DNA of 64,000 nt. It comes from JALORV01 sp963766365. GTDB lineage: Bacteria; Pseudomonadota; Gammaproteobacteria; Burkholderiales; Burkholderiaceae_F. The stretch covers positions 107,513 to 171,512 of the forward strand of contig CAVXZK010000016.1 of NCBI GenBank assembly GCA_963766365.1, read 5' to 3'. The position numbers and the translations under genes were made by a program. Positions 9,933-19,466 of the stretch are shown piece after piece (within the stretch, counting starts at the first letter, position 1; each line of letters begins with the position of its first letter). The notes under the pieces are model-generated. The model made no database searches. It was given only the letters and a program-made list of their open reading frames with translations, and was not told where the DNA came from.

Positions 9933-11084
9933 ATGAACTTCACCACCAAGCTGTTGGCGGCCGTGCTGGCTGCCGTGAGCGCCGGCGCGGTCCTCGCGCA
10001 GGACATCAAGGTCGGCGTGACCGTGTCGGCGACCGGCCCGGCCGCGTCGCTCGGCATACCGGAGCGCAACACCTTCGCGCTGATGCCGCAGACCATCGGC
10101 GGCAGGAAGGTGCAGTACATCGTGCTCGACGATGCATCGGACACGACGACTGCGGTCAAGAACACGCGCAAGCTGATCACCGAGGACAAGGTCGATGTCG
10201 TCGTCGGCTCGACGATCACGCCCAACTCGCTGGCAATGATCGACGTCGTATCCGAGGCCGAGACGCCGATGGTTGCGATGGCAGCCTCCAGCCGCATCGT
10301 CGAACCGGTCGATGCCAAGCGTCGCTGGGTCTTCAAGACCCCGCAGAATGACCAGCAGATGGCACTGGTCATCGTCGCCGACATGATCAAGCGCGGCGTG
10401 AAGACCGTCGGCTTCATCGGTTTCGCCGACGCCTATGGCGAAGGCTGGTGGAACGAGTTCAGCAAGATCGCCGAAACGCGCGGGCTGAAGATCGTCGGCA
10501 GCGAGCGGTACAACCGCGCCGATTCGTCCGTGACCGGGCAGATCCTCAAGCTCTCGGTCGCCAAACCCGACGCGATCCTGATCGCCGGGTCCGGCACGCC
10601 GGCCGCGTTGCCGCAGAAGACGCTGAAGGAGCGCGGCTACACCGGCAAGATCTACCAGACGCACGGCGTCGCAAACAACGACTTCCTGCGCGTCTGCGGC
10701 AAGGACTGCGAAGGCACGCTGCTGCCGGCGGGGCCAGTGCTGGTCGCCGCGCAGCTCCCGGCCGATCATCCGGTGAAGAAATCGGCGATGGCCTATGTTG
10801 ACGCTTACGAGAAGGCGCACGGCAAGGGCAGCACGTCGACCTTCGGTGCGCACGCGTGGGACACGGGCGTGCTTCTGCAGGCCGCCATCCCGGTGGCGCT
10901 GAAGACCGCGCAGCCCGGCACCAAGGAGTTCAAGGTCGCGCTGCGCAACGCGCTCGAAGGCGTGAAGAACACCCCGGGAGCGCACGGCATCTTCAACATG
11001 ACCCCGAATGATCACCTTGGCCTCGACCAGCGCGCCGCGGTCATGGTGATGGTCAAGAACGGGACGTGGGAGTTGCAGAAGTAG
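9933..11084 (+). CDS. ABC transporter substrate-binding protein, Liv/aromatic-acid type
   Basis: A 383-residue periplasmic binding protein of the LivK (type I, Peripla_BP_6) family. A signal peptide of about 22 residues ends in SAGAVLAQ. The mature part starts DIKVGVTVSATGPAASLGIPE, typical of amide/urea/branched-chain or aromatic-acid binding proteins. AAAAGGAGA precedes the ATG. It sits behind the paa genes and in front of livH-livMG-livF, so it probably feeds phenylacetate or a related aromatic or branched-chain acid to the permease. The ligand is not shown by the sequence. Confidence 0.85.
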   Translation: MNFTTKLLAAVLAAVSAGAVLAQDIKVGVTVSATGPAASLGIPERNTFALMPQTIGGRKVQYIVLDDASDTTTAVKNTRKLITEDKVDVVVGSTITPNSLAMIDVVSEAETPMVAMAASSRIVEPVDAKRRWVFKTPQNDQQMALVIVADMIKRGVKTVGFIGFADAYGEGWWNEFSKIAETRGLKIVGSERYNRADSSVTGQILKLSVAKPDAILIAGSGTPAALPQKTLKERGYTGKIYQTHGVANNDFLRVCGKDCEGTLLPAGPVLVAAQLPADHPVKKSAMAYVDAYEKAHGKGSTSTFGAHAWDTGVLLQAAIPVALKTAQPGTKEFKVALRNALEGVKNTPGAHGIFNMTPNDHLGLDQRAAVMVMVKNGTWELQK

Positions 11085-11534
11085 CGGACGACGTTCGCTG
11101 CACGGCTAGGTAGCCTTCGTCCCAGGGCCGACCGCTCACGGCGCGGGGCCGCCTACTTTCTTTGCTTCGCCAAAGAAAGTAGGCAAAGAAAGGCGACCGC
11201 ACGAGGCCGGCCTGCGGCTTCCCTTGCGCTGCAGGGCGTCAGCGGGCCGTGCGCGAAACTCGCTCCCTGCGGTCGCTCAGACAGCGCGCCCGGCACGGCT
11301 CCGCTGCCGCCCCGCACCGCTGCGGCGTCCCCGAGCGGATTGACCCCCGTCGACGTGCCAGCGCCGCCAAACGCGATGCTGTTGGATGCCTTCGAAGGCG
11401 CGGCTTTCTTCGGTTACTTTCTTTGCCAAGACAAAGAAAGTAACGGGCCGCGCGGCCCTGAAGCGCAAAGTGGAAGGCAGATAACACAGCGTGCAACGCT
11501 ACAACCCAGCTTGAGTGCTTAGACTCCCTCACCA
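11085..11534. repeat. Intergenic gap with two copies of a palindromic repeat
   Basis: This 450-base gap splits the binding protein from the permease genes. It holds GCCTACTTTCTTTG / CAAAGAAAGTAGGC (14-base stem, 6-base loop, 11151-11184) and GTTACTTTCTTTG / CAAAGAAAGTAAC (13-base stem, 6-base loop, 11413-11444). The two share the ACTTTCTTTG core. The 228 bases between them are GC-rich with phrases such as CTCCCTGCGGTCGCTCAG, which I recall from dispersed repeats in many betaproteobacterial and xanthomonad genomes. The small ORFs here look spurious. Confidence 0.75.
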
Positions 11535-12572
11535 ATGACCTTCGACATCGCTCTGCTGCTGGCGCAGGACGGCATCACCAACGGTGCCATCTACGCACTG
11601 CTGGCGCTGGCGCTGGTGCTCGCATTCGCGGTGACGCGGGTGATCTTCATCCCGCAGGGCGAGTTCGTTGCGTATGGGGCATTGACGCTGGTCGCGGTGC
11701 AGGCCGGGCGTCTGCCGGGGACCGTGTGGCTGCTGATGACCGCCGGCGCGCTGGTCGCCCTGATCGAACTCGTCGGCGCATTCCGCACCCGGCAGTGGCG
11801 GCGCTTTGGCTGGGTCGCACTGTGGAACCTGGCCTACCCGCTCGGCTTGTGGGCATTGCTCTCGGCCATGCCGGCAACCGACTGGCCGATGCCGCTGCAG
11901 ATCCTGCTGGCGCTGGCGATCGTCGTTCCGCTGGGTCCGATGGTGTACCGGCTGGCGTATCAGCCGATCGCCGAGGCGCCGGTGCTGAACCTGCTGATCG
12001 TCTCGGTGGCGGTACATGTGGTGATGCTGGGCCTGGGGCTGCTGATGTTCGGCGCCGAAGGCTCGCGCACGCCGCCCTTCAGCGAGGGCAACCTGCAGTT
12101 CGGCGCGTTGAGCGCCAGCGCGCAGTCGCTGTGGGTCATCGGTTGCTCGCTCGGATTGATTGCGCTGCTGTATTTCCTGTTCGAGCGCACCGTCTATGGC
12201 AAGGCGCTGCGCGCCACCGCCGTGAACCGCCGTGGCGCCAAGCTGATGGGAATCCCGACCGAGTTCGCCGGCCGCCTGTCGTTCTTCCTGTGCGCGCTGA
12301 TCGGCGCGTTCTCCGGCATCCTGATCGCACCGATCACGACCATCTATTACGACACGGGCTTCCTGATGGGGCTGAAGGGCTTCGTCGGCGCCATCATCGG
12401 TGGCCTGGCGAGCTACCCGATCGCGGCGGCCGGTGCATTGCTCGTCGGCCTGCTGGAGGCGTTTTCGTCGTTCTGGGCGAGCGCCTACAAAGAAGTGATC
12501 GTGTTCACGCTGATCATCCCGGTGCTGCTGTGGCGATCGCTCCGCGCGCATCACGTCGAGGAGGAAGAGTGA
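11535..12572 (+). CDS. livH: Branched-chain amino acid-type ABC permease LivH
   Basis: A 345-residue inner-membrane permease with about eight hydrophobic segments. It starts LLLAQDGITNGAIYALLALALVLAF, the LivH N-terminal signature, and has the GRLSFFLCALIGAFSGIL segment of the BPD_transp_2 family. It is about 50 residues longer than E. coli LivH because of an extra hydrophobic stretch around residues 55-125. Its stop overlaps the start of the next gene (GTGA). It works with the binding protein encoded on the other side of the repeat gap. Confidence 0.9.
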   Translation: MTFDIALLLAQDGITNGAIYALLALALVLAFAVTRVIFIPQGEFVAYGALTLVAVQAGRLPGTVWLLMTAGALVALIELVGAFRTRQWRRFGWVALWNLAYPLGLWALLSAMPATDWPMPLQILLALAIVVPLGPMVYRLAYQPIAEAPVLNLLIVSVAVHVVMLGLGLLMFGAEGSRTPPFSEGNLQFGALSASAQSLWVIGCSLGLIALLYFLFERTVYGKALRATAVNRRGAKLMGIPTEFAGRLSFFLCALIGAFSGILIAPITTIYYDTGFLMGLKGFVGAIIGGLASYPIAAAGALLVGLLEAFSSFWASAYKEVIVFTLIIPVLLWRSLRAHHVEEEE

Positions 12573-14398
12573 AGCACGGCGTGCGCTCCTCCTGGCTGGT
12601 CGCGGTGTTTCTCGTCGCGGTTGCGCTGGCGCCGCTGGTGCTGCCGGAGTTCTCGGTCACGCTGGCCAACTACATCGGACTGTATGCGCTGGTCGCGCTG
12701 GGCCTGGTGCTGCTGACCGGCGTCGGTGGGCTGACCTCGTTCGGCCAGGCCGCCTTCGTCGGCCTGGGTGCCTATGCCACCGCGGTGCTGTCGACAACCA
12801 CGGCGCTTCCGTCGTGGCTGGCCTGGCTCGGCGCATCGCCCTGGCTGGCACTGCTTGCCGGATTCGCGCTGACGCTCGCGGTAGCGGCCATCCTCGGAAT
12901 GCTGACGCTAAGGCTTTCGGGGCACTACCTGCCACTGGGCACGATCGCCTGGGGCATCAGCCTGGCGTTTCTCTTCGGCACGTCCGAGACGCTCGGCGGC
13001 CATACGGGCCTGTCCGGCGTGCCGGCGATCTCCATCTTCGGCTGGACACTGCAGAGCGGACGCGAGATCTACTACCTGATCTGGGCCTTCCTGCTGGCTG
13101 GCATCTTCACGACGCGCAATCTGCTCGACTCGCGCGAAGGTCGCGCGATCCGCGCGCTCAAGGGAGGCATGGTGATGGCCGAGTCGATGGGCGTGAACAC
13201 GTCGAACTCCCGCATGGTGGCGTTTGTGCTGGCGGCGCTGATGGCCTCCTCGTCCGGCTGGCTCTACGCCCACATGCAGCGCTTCGTGAACCCGACGCCG
13301 TTTTCGCTGCCGGTGGGCATCGAGTACCTGTTCATGGCGGTGATCGGCGGCGCGGGCTACGTCTGGGGGGCCCTGCTCGGCGCGGCGGTGATCACGATTT
13401 CGAAGACGTGGCTGCAGGACCTGCTGCCGCAGATCGTCGGGCAGGCCGGGAACTTCGAGGTCATCGTCTTCGGCATCCTGATGATCGTGATCCTGCAGCG
13501 CGCGCCCGACGGGCTGTGGCCGGTCATCGCCCGGCGCTTTCCGCTGCGCCAGGCGCGGCGCGTGATCGCACCCGAGGTGCCGCCGCTCGCACGCAAGCCC
13601 CTGCCGCCCAGGGATGAAGTGCTGCTCGACGTGCAGGGAGCCACCAAGCGTTTCGGCGGGCTGGTGGCGGTGAACGCCATGGACCTGCAGGTGAAAGCGG
13701 GCGAGATCGTCGCGCTGATCGGGCCCAATGGCGCCGGCAAGAGCACGATGTTCAATCTCATTTCCGGCGTGCTCGAGGCGACGGCGGGCAGCTTTCGTTT
13801 CCGGGGCTGGGACGTCGCCGGCCGCTCGTCACGAGAGATCGCGAAGCTGGGGCTGTCGCGCACGTTCCAGCACGTACGCCTGCTGCCGCAGATGACGGTC
13901 GTCGACAACGTTGCGATCGGGGCGCACCGCCGCGAGTACCCGGGGCTGCTGGCCGGAGTTTTTGGCGGCGCGTGGCGGCTCGACCGCAAAAACGAAGCGC
14001 GCCTGCTGGCCGAGGCGGCGCGGCAGATCGAGCGCGTCGGACTCGCCGATCACATGTTCGACGCCGCGGGGTCACTGCCGCTCGGCAAGCAGCGCATCCT
14101 CGAGATCGCCCGTGCGTTGTGTACTGACCCGTGCCTGCTGCTGCTCGATGAACCTGCGGCCGGCCTGCGCTACCTGGAGAAACGCGCGCTCGCCGATCTG
14201 CTGCGCAAGCTGAAGGGCGAAGGCCTGTCGATCCTGCTGGTCGAGCACGATATGGACTTCGTCATGGGGCTGGTCGACCGCGTCTACGTCATGGACTTCG
14301 GGCAGAAGATTGCCGAGGGCCTGCCGGAGCAGGTGCAGCGCGATGCGCGCGTGCTCGAAGCCTACCTCGGCGGCATCGACGAGAAGGAGGCGGCATGA
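12569..14398 (+). CDS. Fused LivM permease - LivG ATPase
   Basis: A 609-residue fusion of two transporter subunits. Residues 1-340 are a LivM-type permease (GVGGLTSFGQAAFVGLGAYATAV; later FMAVIGGAGYVWGALLGAAVI). Residues 350-609 are a LivG ATPase with Walker A GPNGAGKST and Walker B LLLLDEPAAGL. The usual LSGGQQ signature is altered to PLGKQRILEIARAL, as in many LivG proteins. A long upstream extension of the frame lies inside livH. The GTG at 12569 overlaps the livH stop. Such LivM-LivG fusions occur in other betaproteobacteria. Confidence 0.88.
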   Translation: MKHGVRSSWLVAVFLVAVALAPLVLPEFSVTLANYIGLYALVALGLVLLTGVGGLTSFGQAAFVGLGAYATAVLSTTTALPSWLAWLGASPWLALLAGFALTLAVAAILGMLTLRLSGHYLPLGTIAWGISLAFLFGTSETLGGHTGLSGVPAISIFGWTLQSGREIYYLIWAFLLAGIFTTRNLLDSREGRAIRALKGGMVMAESMGVNTSNSRMVAFVLAALMASSSGWLYAHMQRFVNPTPFSLPVGIEYLFMAVIGGAGYVWGALLGAAVITISKTWLQDLLPQIVGQAGNFEVIVFGILMIVILQRAPDGLWPVIARRFPLRQARRVIAPEVPPLARKPLPPRDEVLLDVQGATKRFGGLVAVNAMDLQVKAGEIVALIGPNGAGKSTMFNLISGVLEATAGSFRFRGWDVAGRSSREIAKLGLSRTFQHVRLLPQMTVVDNVAIGAHRREYPGLLAGVFGGAWRLDRKNEARLLAEAARQIERVGLADHMFDAAGSLPLGKQRILEIARALCTDPCLLLLDEPAAGLRYLEKRALADLLRKLKGEGLSILLVEHDMDFVMGLVDRVYVMDFGQKIAEGLPEQVQRDARVLEAYLGGIDEKEAA

Positions 14399-15150
14399 CC
14401 GCCGCGCCAGGCGACCGCGTCCTCGAAGTGCGCGACCTGTCGGTGGCCTACGGCAAGGTCGAGGCGGTATCGAACGCCAACCTCGACGTCGGTGCCGGCC
14501 AGATCGTCACGGTGATCGGCCCCAACGGGGCAGGCAAGACAACGCTGCTGGCCGCGATCATGGGTGCCTTGCCCTCCAACGGTACGGCGCGCGGTGTCGT
14601 GCGCTTCGGCGGCATGGTCGAGGCGAGACCATCGGTCGAGTCGATGGTGGCGCGCGGCATGACGCTGGTGCCGGAAAAGCGCGAGCTCTTTGGCGAGATG
14701 ACGGTCGAGGACAACCTGCTTCTGGGGGCGTTCCAGCGCTACCGCTCCGGCCAACGCGATCACCCGCAGACCATGAGCGAGGTCTACACCCTGTTCCCGC
14801 GGCTGCAGGAGCGCCACACGCAGCTCGCCGGCACGCTCTCCGGCGGCGAGCGGCAGATGCTTGCCGTCGGCCGGGCACTGATGGCCAAGCCCAGACTGCT
14901 GATGCTCGACGAGCCTTCACTCGGTTTGGCGCCACGGATCGTGCGCGAGATCTTCCACATCATCGTCGAGTTGAAGCGCCGCGGTGTGTCGATCCTGCTG
15001 GTCGAGCAGAACGCCCGCGCCGCGCTGCAGATTGCCGATTACGCCTACGTGCTGGAAACCGGCGAGTCCGTGCTGGACGGGCCGGCGAGCGCGCTGGCGA
15101 ACGACCCGCGCGTGATCGAGAGCTACCTGGGGCTCGGCCAGAAGCAGTGA
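14395..15150 (+). CDS. livF: ABC transporter ATPase LivF
   Basis: A 251-residue ATPase, the second nucleotide-binding subunit of the Liv-type importer. Walker A is GPNGAGKTT, the signature is LSGGERQMLAVGRAL and Walker B is LLMLDEPSLGLAP. The LivF-specific stretch LVPEKRELFGEMTVEDNLLLGAF is present. It overlaps livMG by 4 bases (ATGA) and closes the transporter operon. Confidence 0.92.
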   Translation: MTAAPGDRVLEVRDLSVAYGKVEAVSNANLDVGAGQIVTVIGPNGAGKTTLLAAIMGALPSNGTARGVVRFGGMVEARPSVESMVARGMTLVPEKRELFGEMTVEDNLLLGAFQRYRSGQRDHPQTMSEVYTLFPRLQERHTQLAGTLSGGERQMLAVGRALMAKPRLLMLDEPSLGLAPRIVREIFHIIVELKRRGVSILLVEQNARAALQIADYAYVLETGESVLDGPASALANDPRVIESYLGLGQKQ

Positions 15151-15187
15151 GCCGACGCGTCACGTTGCGAACCTTTCGGGGGTGCAG

Positions 15188-15571
15188 ATGACCGCGATGA
15201 CACTTCAGGCTTTCGAGCAGTGGCTTGAGCGGTATGGCGACGCGTGGGTCGCGGGCGACCCGGACGCGGTGGTGGAGTTGTTCTCGCCCACCGCCGCGTA
15301 CTACGAGACGCCATTCGACGCCCCGATGGTCGGTGCAGCCGCCATCCGTCAGTACTGGACCGAAGGTGCCAAGAACGCGCAGACCCATGTGCGCTTCGAG
15401 GCGACAGCCGTTTCCTTGGCCGGCAGGACGGGCTACGCACAATGGCACGCGACGTTCGAGCGGGTGCCTTCGGGCGTCTCCGTCGAGCTCGACGGCGTGC
15501 TCGCGGCGACGTTCGATGACCACCTGCGCTGCGCTGAGTTCAGGGAGTGGTGGCATCGGCGCGAAAGTTGA
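15188..15571 (+). CDS. NTF2/SnoaL-like small protein
   Basis: A 127-residue protein of the NTF2-like cone fold (SnoaL-like, DUF4440 type). The pattern FEQWLERYGDAWVAGDPDAVVELFSPTAAYYETPF matches the N-terminal helix and first strands of these proteins, and GAAAIRQYW is the next helix. An in-frame GTG two codons upstream is possible, but the ATG at 15188 is preferred. It lies 37 bases after livF on the same strand. No catalytic residues can be assigned, and a function is not known. Confidence 0.75.
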   Translation: MTAMTLQAFEQWLERYGDAWVAGDPDAVVELFSPTAAYYETPFDAPMVGAAAIRQYWTEGAKNAQTHVRFEATAVSLAGRTGYAQWHATFERVPSGVSVELDGVLAATFDDHLRCAEFREWWHRRES

Positions 15572-15684
15572 AGCGCGACAACTGTCGACGCGGCGCGGCA
15601 CGGAAACTCACGCAAGAGGGCGGAGCAGAGTCCCTGGTGGTGACGAACGAGGTACCGGATGGAGAGCCTCGTTGGTGTATCGTC

Positions 15685-15773
15685 GGCCGTGCGTTGGGGG
15701 TACCGCCGAACGCGGCGGTTGAGAGAGTCCCCGGAACCTGATCCGGTTCATACCGGCGGAGGGAAACGCGGCC
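15685..15773 (+). promoter_or_regulatory. TPP riboswitch (THI box) upstream of thiC
   Basis: The closing P1 stem pairs GGCCG(TG)CGTT at 15685-15695 with AACGCGGCC at 15765-15773. Inside are the conserved elements GGGGGTACC, TTGAGAGAGTCCCC, ACCTGATCCGGTTCATACCGGCGGAGGGA in pieces and order typical of the thiamin pyrophosphate aptamer. It ends 34 bases before thiC. TPP binding probably hides the thiC ribosome site or ends transcription. No clear intrinsic terminator follows, so translational control is more likely (inference). Confidence 0.93.
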
Positions 15774-15807
15774 TCAGGCGCCGTTCCCTCCCATCGAGGA
15801 GTACAGC

Positions 15808-17679
<1,872 letters not shown>

Positions 17680-17703
17680 GTCTCAATAACAAAGGAGAAC
17701 CCG

Positions 17704-18270
17704 ATGAAGTTTTCTTCCTGGCTGGTTGTGGGCCTGATCGCTGCCTCTGCGCAGGCCGCGGTCGCCGCCGACAAGTTCGTGCTGAAGAGCGCCGACATCG
17801 CGCCGAACGCGAAGATCGCCGACAAGCATGTCTACAAGGGCTTCGGCTGCGAGGGTGGCAACGTGTCGCCGGCTCTCGAGTGGAGCGGCGCACCGGCAGG
17901 CACCAAGAGCTTTGCCGTCACGGTGTACGACCCGGATGCACCCACCGGCAGCGGCTGGTGGCATTGGGTGGTGTTCAACCTCCCGGCATCGACGACGAAG
18001 CTCGATCAGGGCGTCGGCGACGCCGGCGGTGCGCGGCTGCCGGCCGGCGCGGTGCAGAGCCGGACTGACTTCGGCAGCCCGGGTTATGGCGGCCCCTGCC
18101 CACCCAAGGGTCCGAGCCTCAAGAAGCCGCACCGCTACATCTTCACGGTGTTCGCGCTGAAGGTCGACAAACTTGACCTCGGCCCCGATTCCTCCGGAGC
18201 GCTGGTGGGCTACATGCTGAACGCCAATGCGCTGGGCAAGGCGACTTTCACGGGGCGCTACGGACGCTAA
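17704..18270 (+). CDS. YbhB/YbcL-like (Raf kinase inhibitor-type) secreted protein
   Basis: A 188-residue PEBP-fold protein with a signal peptide of about 21 residues (FSSWLVVGLIAASAQAAVAAD). The PEBP core motifs are SPALEWSGAPAGTKSFAVTVYDPDAP and, later, YGGPCPPKGPSLKKPHRYIFTVFAL. It is predicted to be periplasmic. Bacterial members bind small anions or phospholipid-like ligands, and their physiological role is unclear. A ribosome site (AAAGGAG) precedes the ATG. It is 24 bases after thiC and could share its transcript. Confidence 0.87.
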   Translation: MKFSSWLVVGLIAASAQAAVAADKFVLKSADIAPNAKIADKHVYKGFGCEGGNVSPALEWSGAPAGTKSFAVTVYDPDAPTGSGWWHWVVFNLPASTTKLDQGVGDAGGARLPAGAVQSRTDFGSPGYGGPCPPKGPSLKKPHRYIFTVFALKVDKLDLGPDSSGALVGYMLNANALGKATFTGRYGR

Positions 18271-18683
18271 CGCCCGAAAAACTCGCGTCGGCGGCTGGCG
18301 TTCCAGCCTCCTCGTTTCAGCGCAGCCGCAATCGGGACCGCCCGCCGGGTGGATGGCGCGCGATCGTTCGCGCGCCATCCGTCCGGAAATCCTGCAGTGC
18401 AGTGAAGGTGAAGGAGTTGCACATCTCTGAGATGCAGCCGACCCCGGCGCATCCCCCATTTGGTGAAGCGGACTCTAGGCGGGCGATAGGACGATTCCTA
18501 TGGTCCAAATGGGTACCTCGCAAGGCGCGAGCTTGACATCCATCATTTTTGTAAAGGCAATGCCCGCCGAACGGAACTGCTGGCAGGCTGAACTTCTCGC
18601 TTCTTTCATAGCGGGACTGCGACCAAATTCAAACGAATGGACCCCTCGCCACTGAGCGACAATCGTCGGAATTCCTTACACCG
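18271..18683. other. 413-base gap with two inverted repeats
   Basis: GGCTGG-CGTT-CCAGCC is at 18293-18308. GGATGGCGCGCGA / TCGCGCGCCATCC, a perfect 13-base stem with a TCGT loop, is at 18351-18380. The latter may act as a terminator-like or RNA-end structure for the YbhB-like gene, although no U-tract follows. TTGACA at 18533-18538 resembles a -35 box, but I see no convincing -10 at the right spacing. No coding ORF here is credible. The AT content rises just upstream of the next gene. Confidence 0.5.
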
Positions 18684-19343
18684 ATGCCCACGATGAACCC
18701 TGTGCTGTCACCACTGGAGACCCGCGTCCTCGGCGTGCTCGTAGAGAAGGAGCACACCGTGCCGGACATCTATCCGCTGTCGCTCAACGCGCTCACGTCC
18801 GGCTGCAACCAGAAGAACAACCGCGACCCGCTGATGAACGCGAAGGAAACAGAAGTGCAGGCGGCAATCGATCGGCTGAAGCCGCTGATGTTCGTGATCG
18901 AATCGAGCGGCTCGCGCGTGATGCGCTATTCGCAGAACGTCGGCCGCGTGCTGCGCATTTCTTCTGAAGCGGTCGCGTTGCTGGCGACGTTGTGGCTGCG
19001 TGGTCCGCAGACGGCGGCGGAGTTGCGTGCCGCCAGTGAGCGGCTGCATCGCTTTGCCGATGTCAGCTCGGTCGAAGGGTTCCTGGAGCAGCTTTCCACG
19101 CGGGCCGAGGAGGCAGGCGGCCCCCTCGTGAAACTCCTGCCGCGCGCCCCCGGTTCGCGGGAACCGCGCTGGGTACATCTCCTATCGCCGCTGCCTGTGA
19201 TGTCGCCGGCGGAACGCAGCGGCGATCACGAGGCTGCCCCTTCCTCCGCGGACTGGCGAACAGAAATCGCGGACCTGCGCGCCGAACTCGAGGCGCTGCG
19301 CGAGCGCGTGTTGCAGCTGGAAAGCCGCACTCCCTCCGCCTGA
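18684..19343 (+). CDS. YceH/DUF480 family protein
   Basis: A 219-residue member of the UPF0502 (DUF480, YceH) family. The hallmark LSPLETRVLGVLVEKEHTVPDIYPLSLNALTSGCNQKNNRDP is at residues 8-50 and resembles a winged-helix fold. The second conserved part is TLWLRGPQTAAELRAASERLHRF. The last 30 residues form a coiled-coil-like EIADLRAELEALRERVLQLES. Function is not established in the family. The first ATG is chosen; a second ATG three codons later is equally plausible. Confidence 0.88.
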   Translation: MPTMNPVLSPLETRVLGVLVEKEHTVPDIYPLSLNALTSGCNQKNNRDPLMNAKETEVQAAIDRLKPLMFVIESSGSRVMRYSQNVGRVLRISSEAVALLATLWLRGPQTAAELRAASERLHRFADVSSVEGFLEQLSTRAEEAGGPLVKLLPRAPGSREPRWVHLLSPLPVMSPAERSGDHEAAPSSADWRTEIADLRAELEALRERVLQLESRTPSA

Positions 19344-19466
19344 CCGGCGCGACAACTTTTCCTTAGATTTCCTAGGGTTGCCACCTTGTAACCGGGTGTG
19401 ACGGTGGGCGGGTTGCCCATGCAGGCTGCGTAGAATCCTCGGTCTTGCTCCTGCCGGGAAAGTGGT

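Noticed and set aside
11239..11535. 98-codon minus-strand frame in the repeat gap
   Set aside because: It lies in repeat-like DNA and shows no family pattern; such frames are often mis-annotated as hypothetical proteins.
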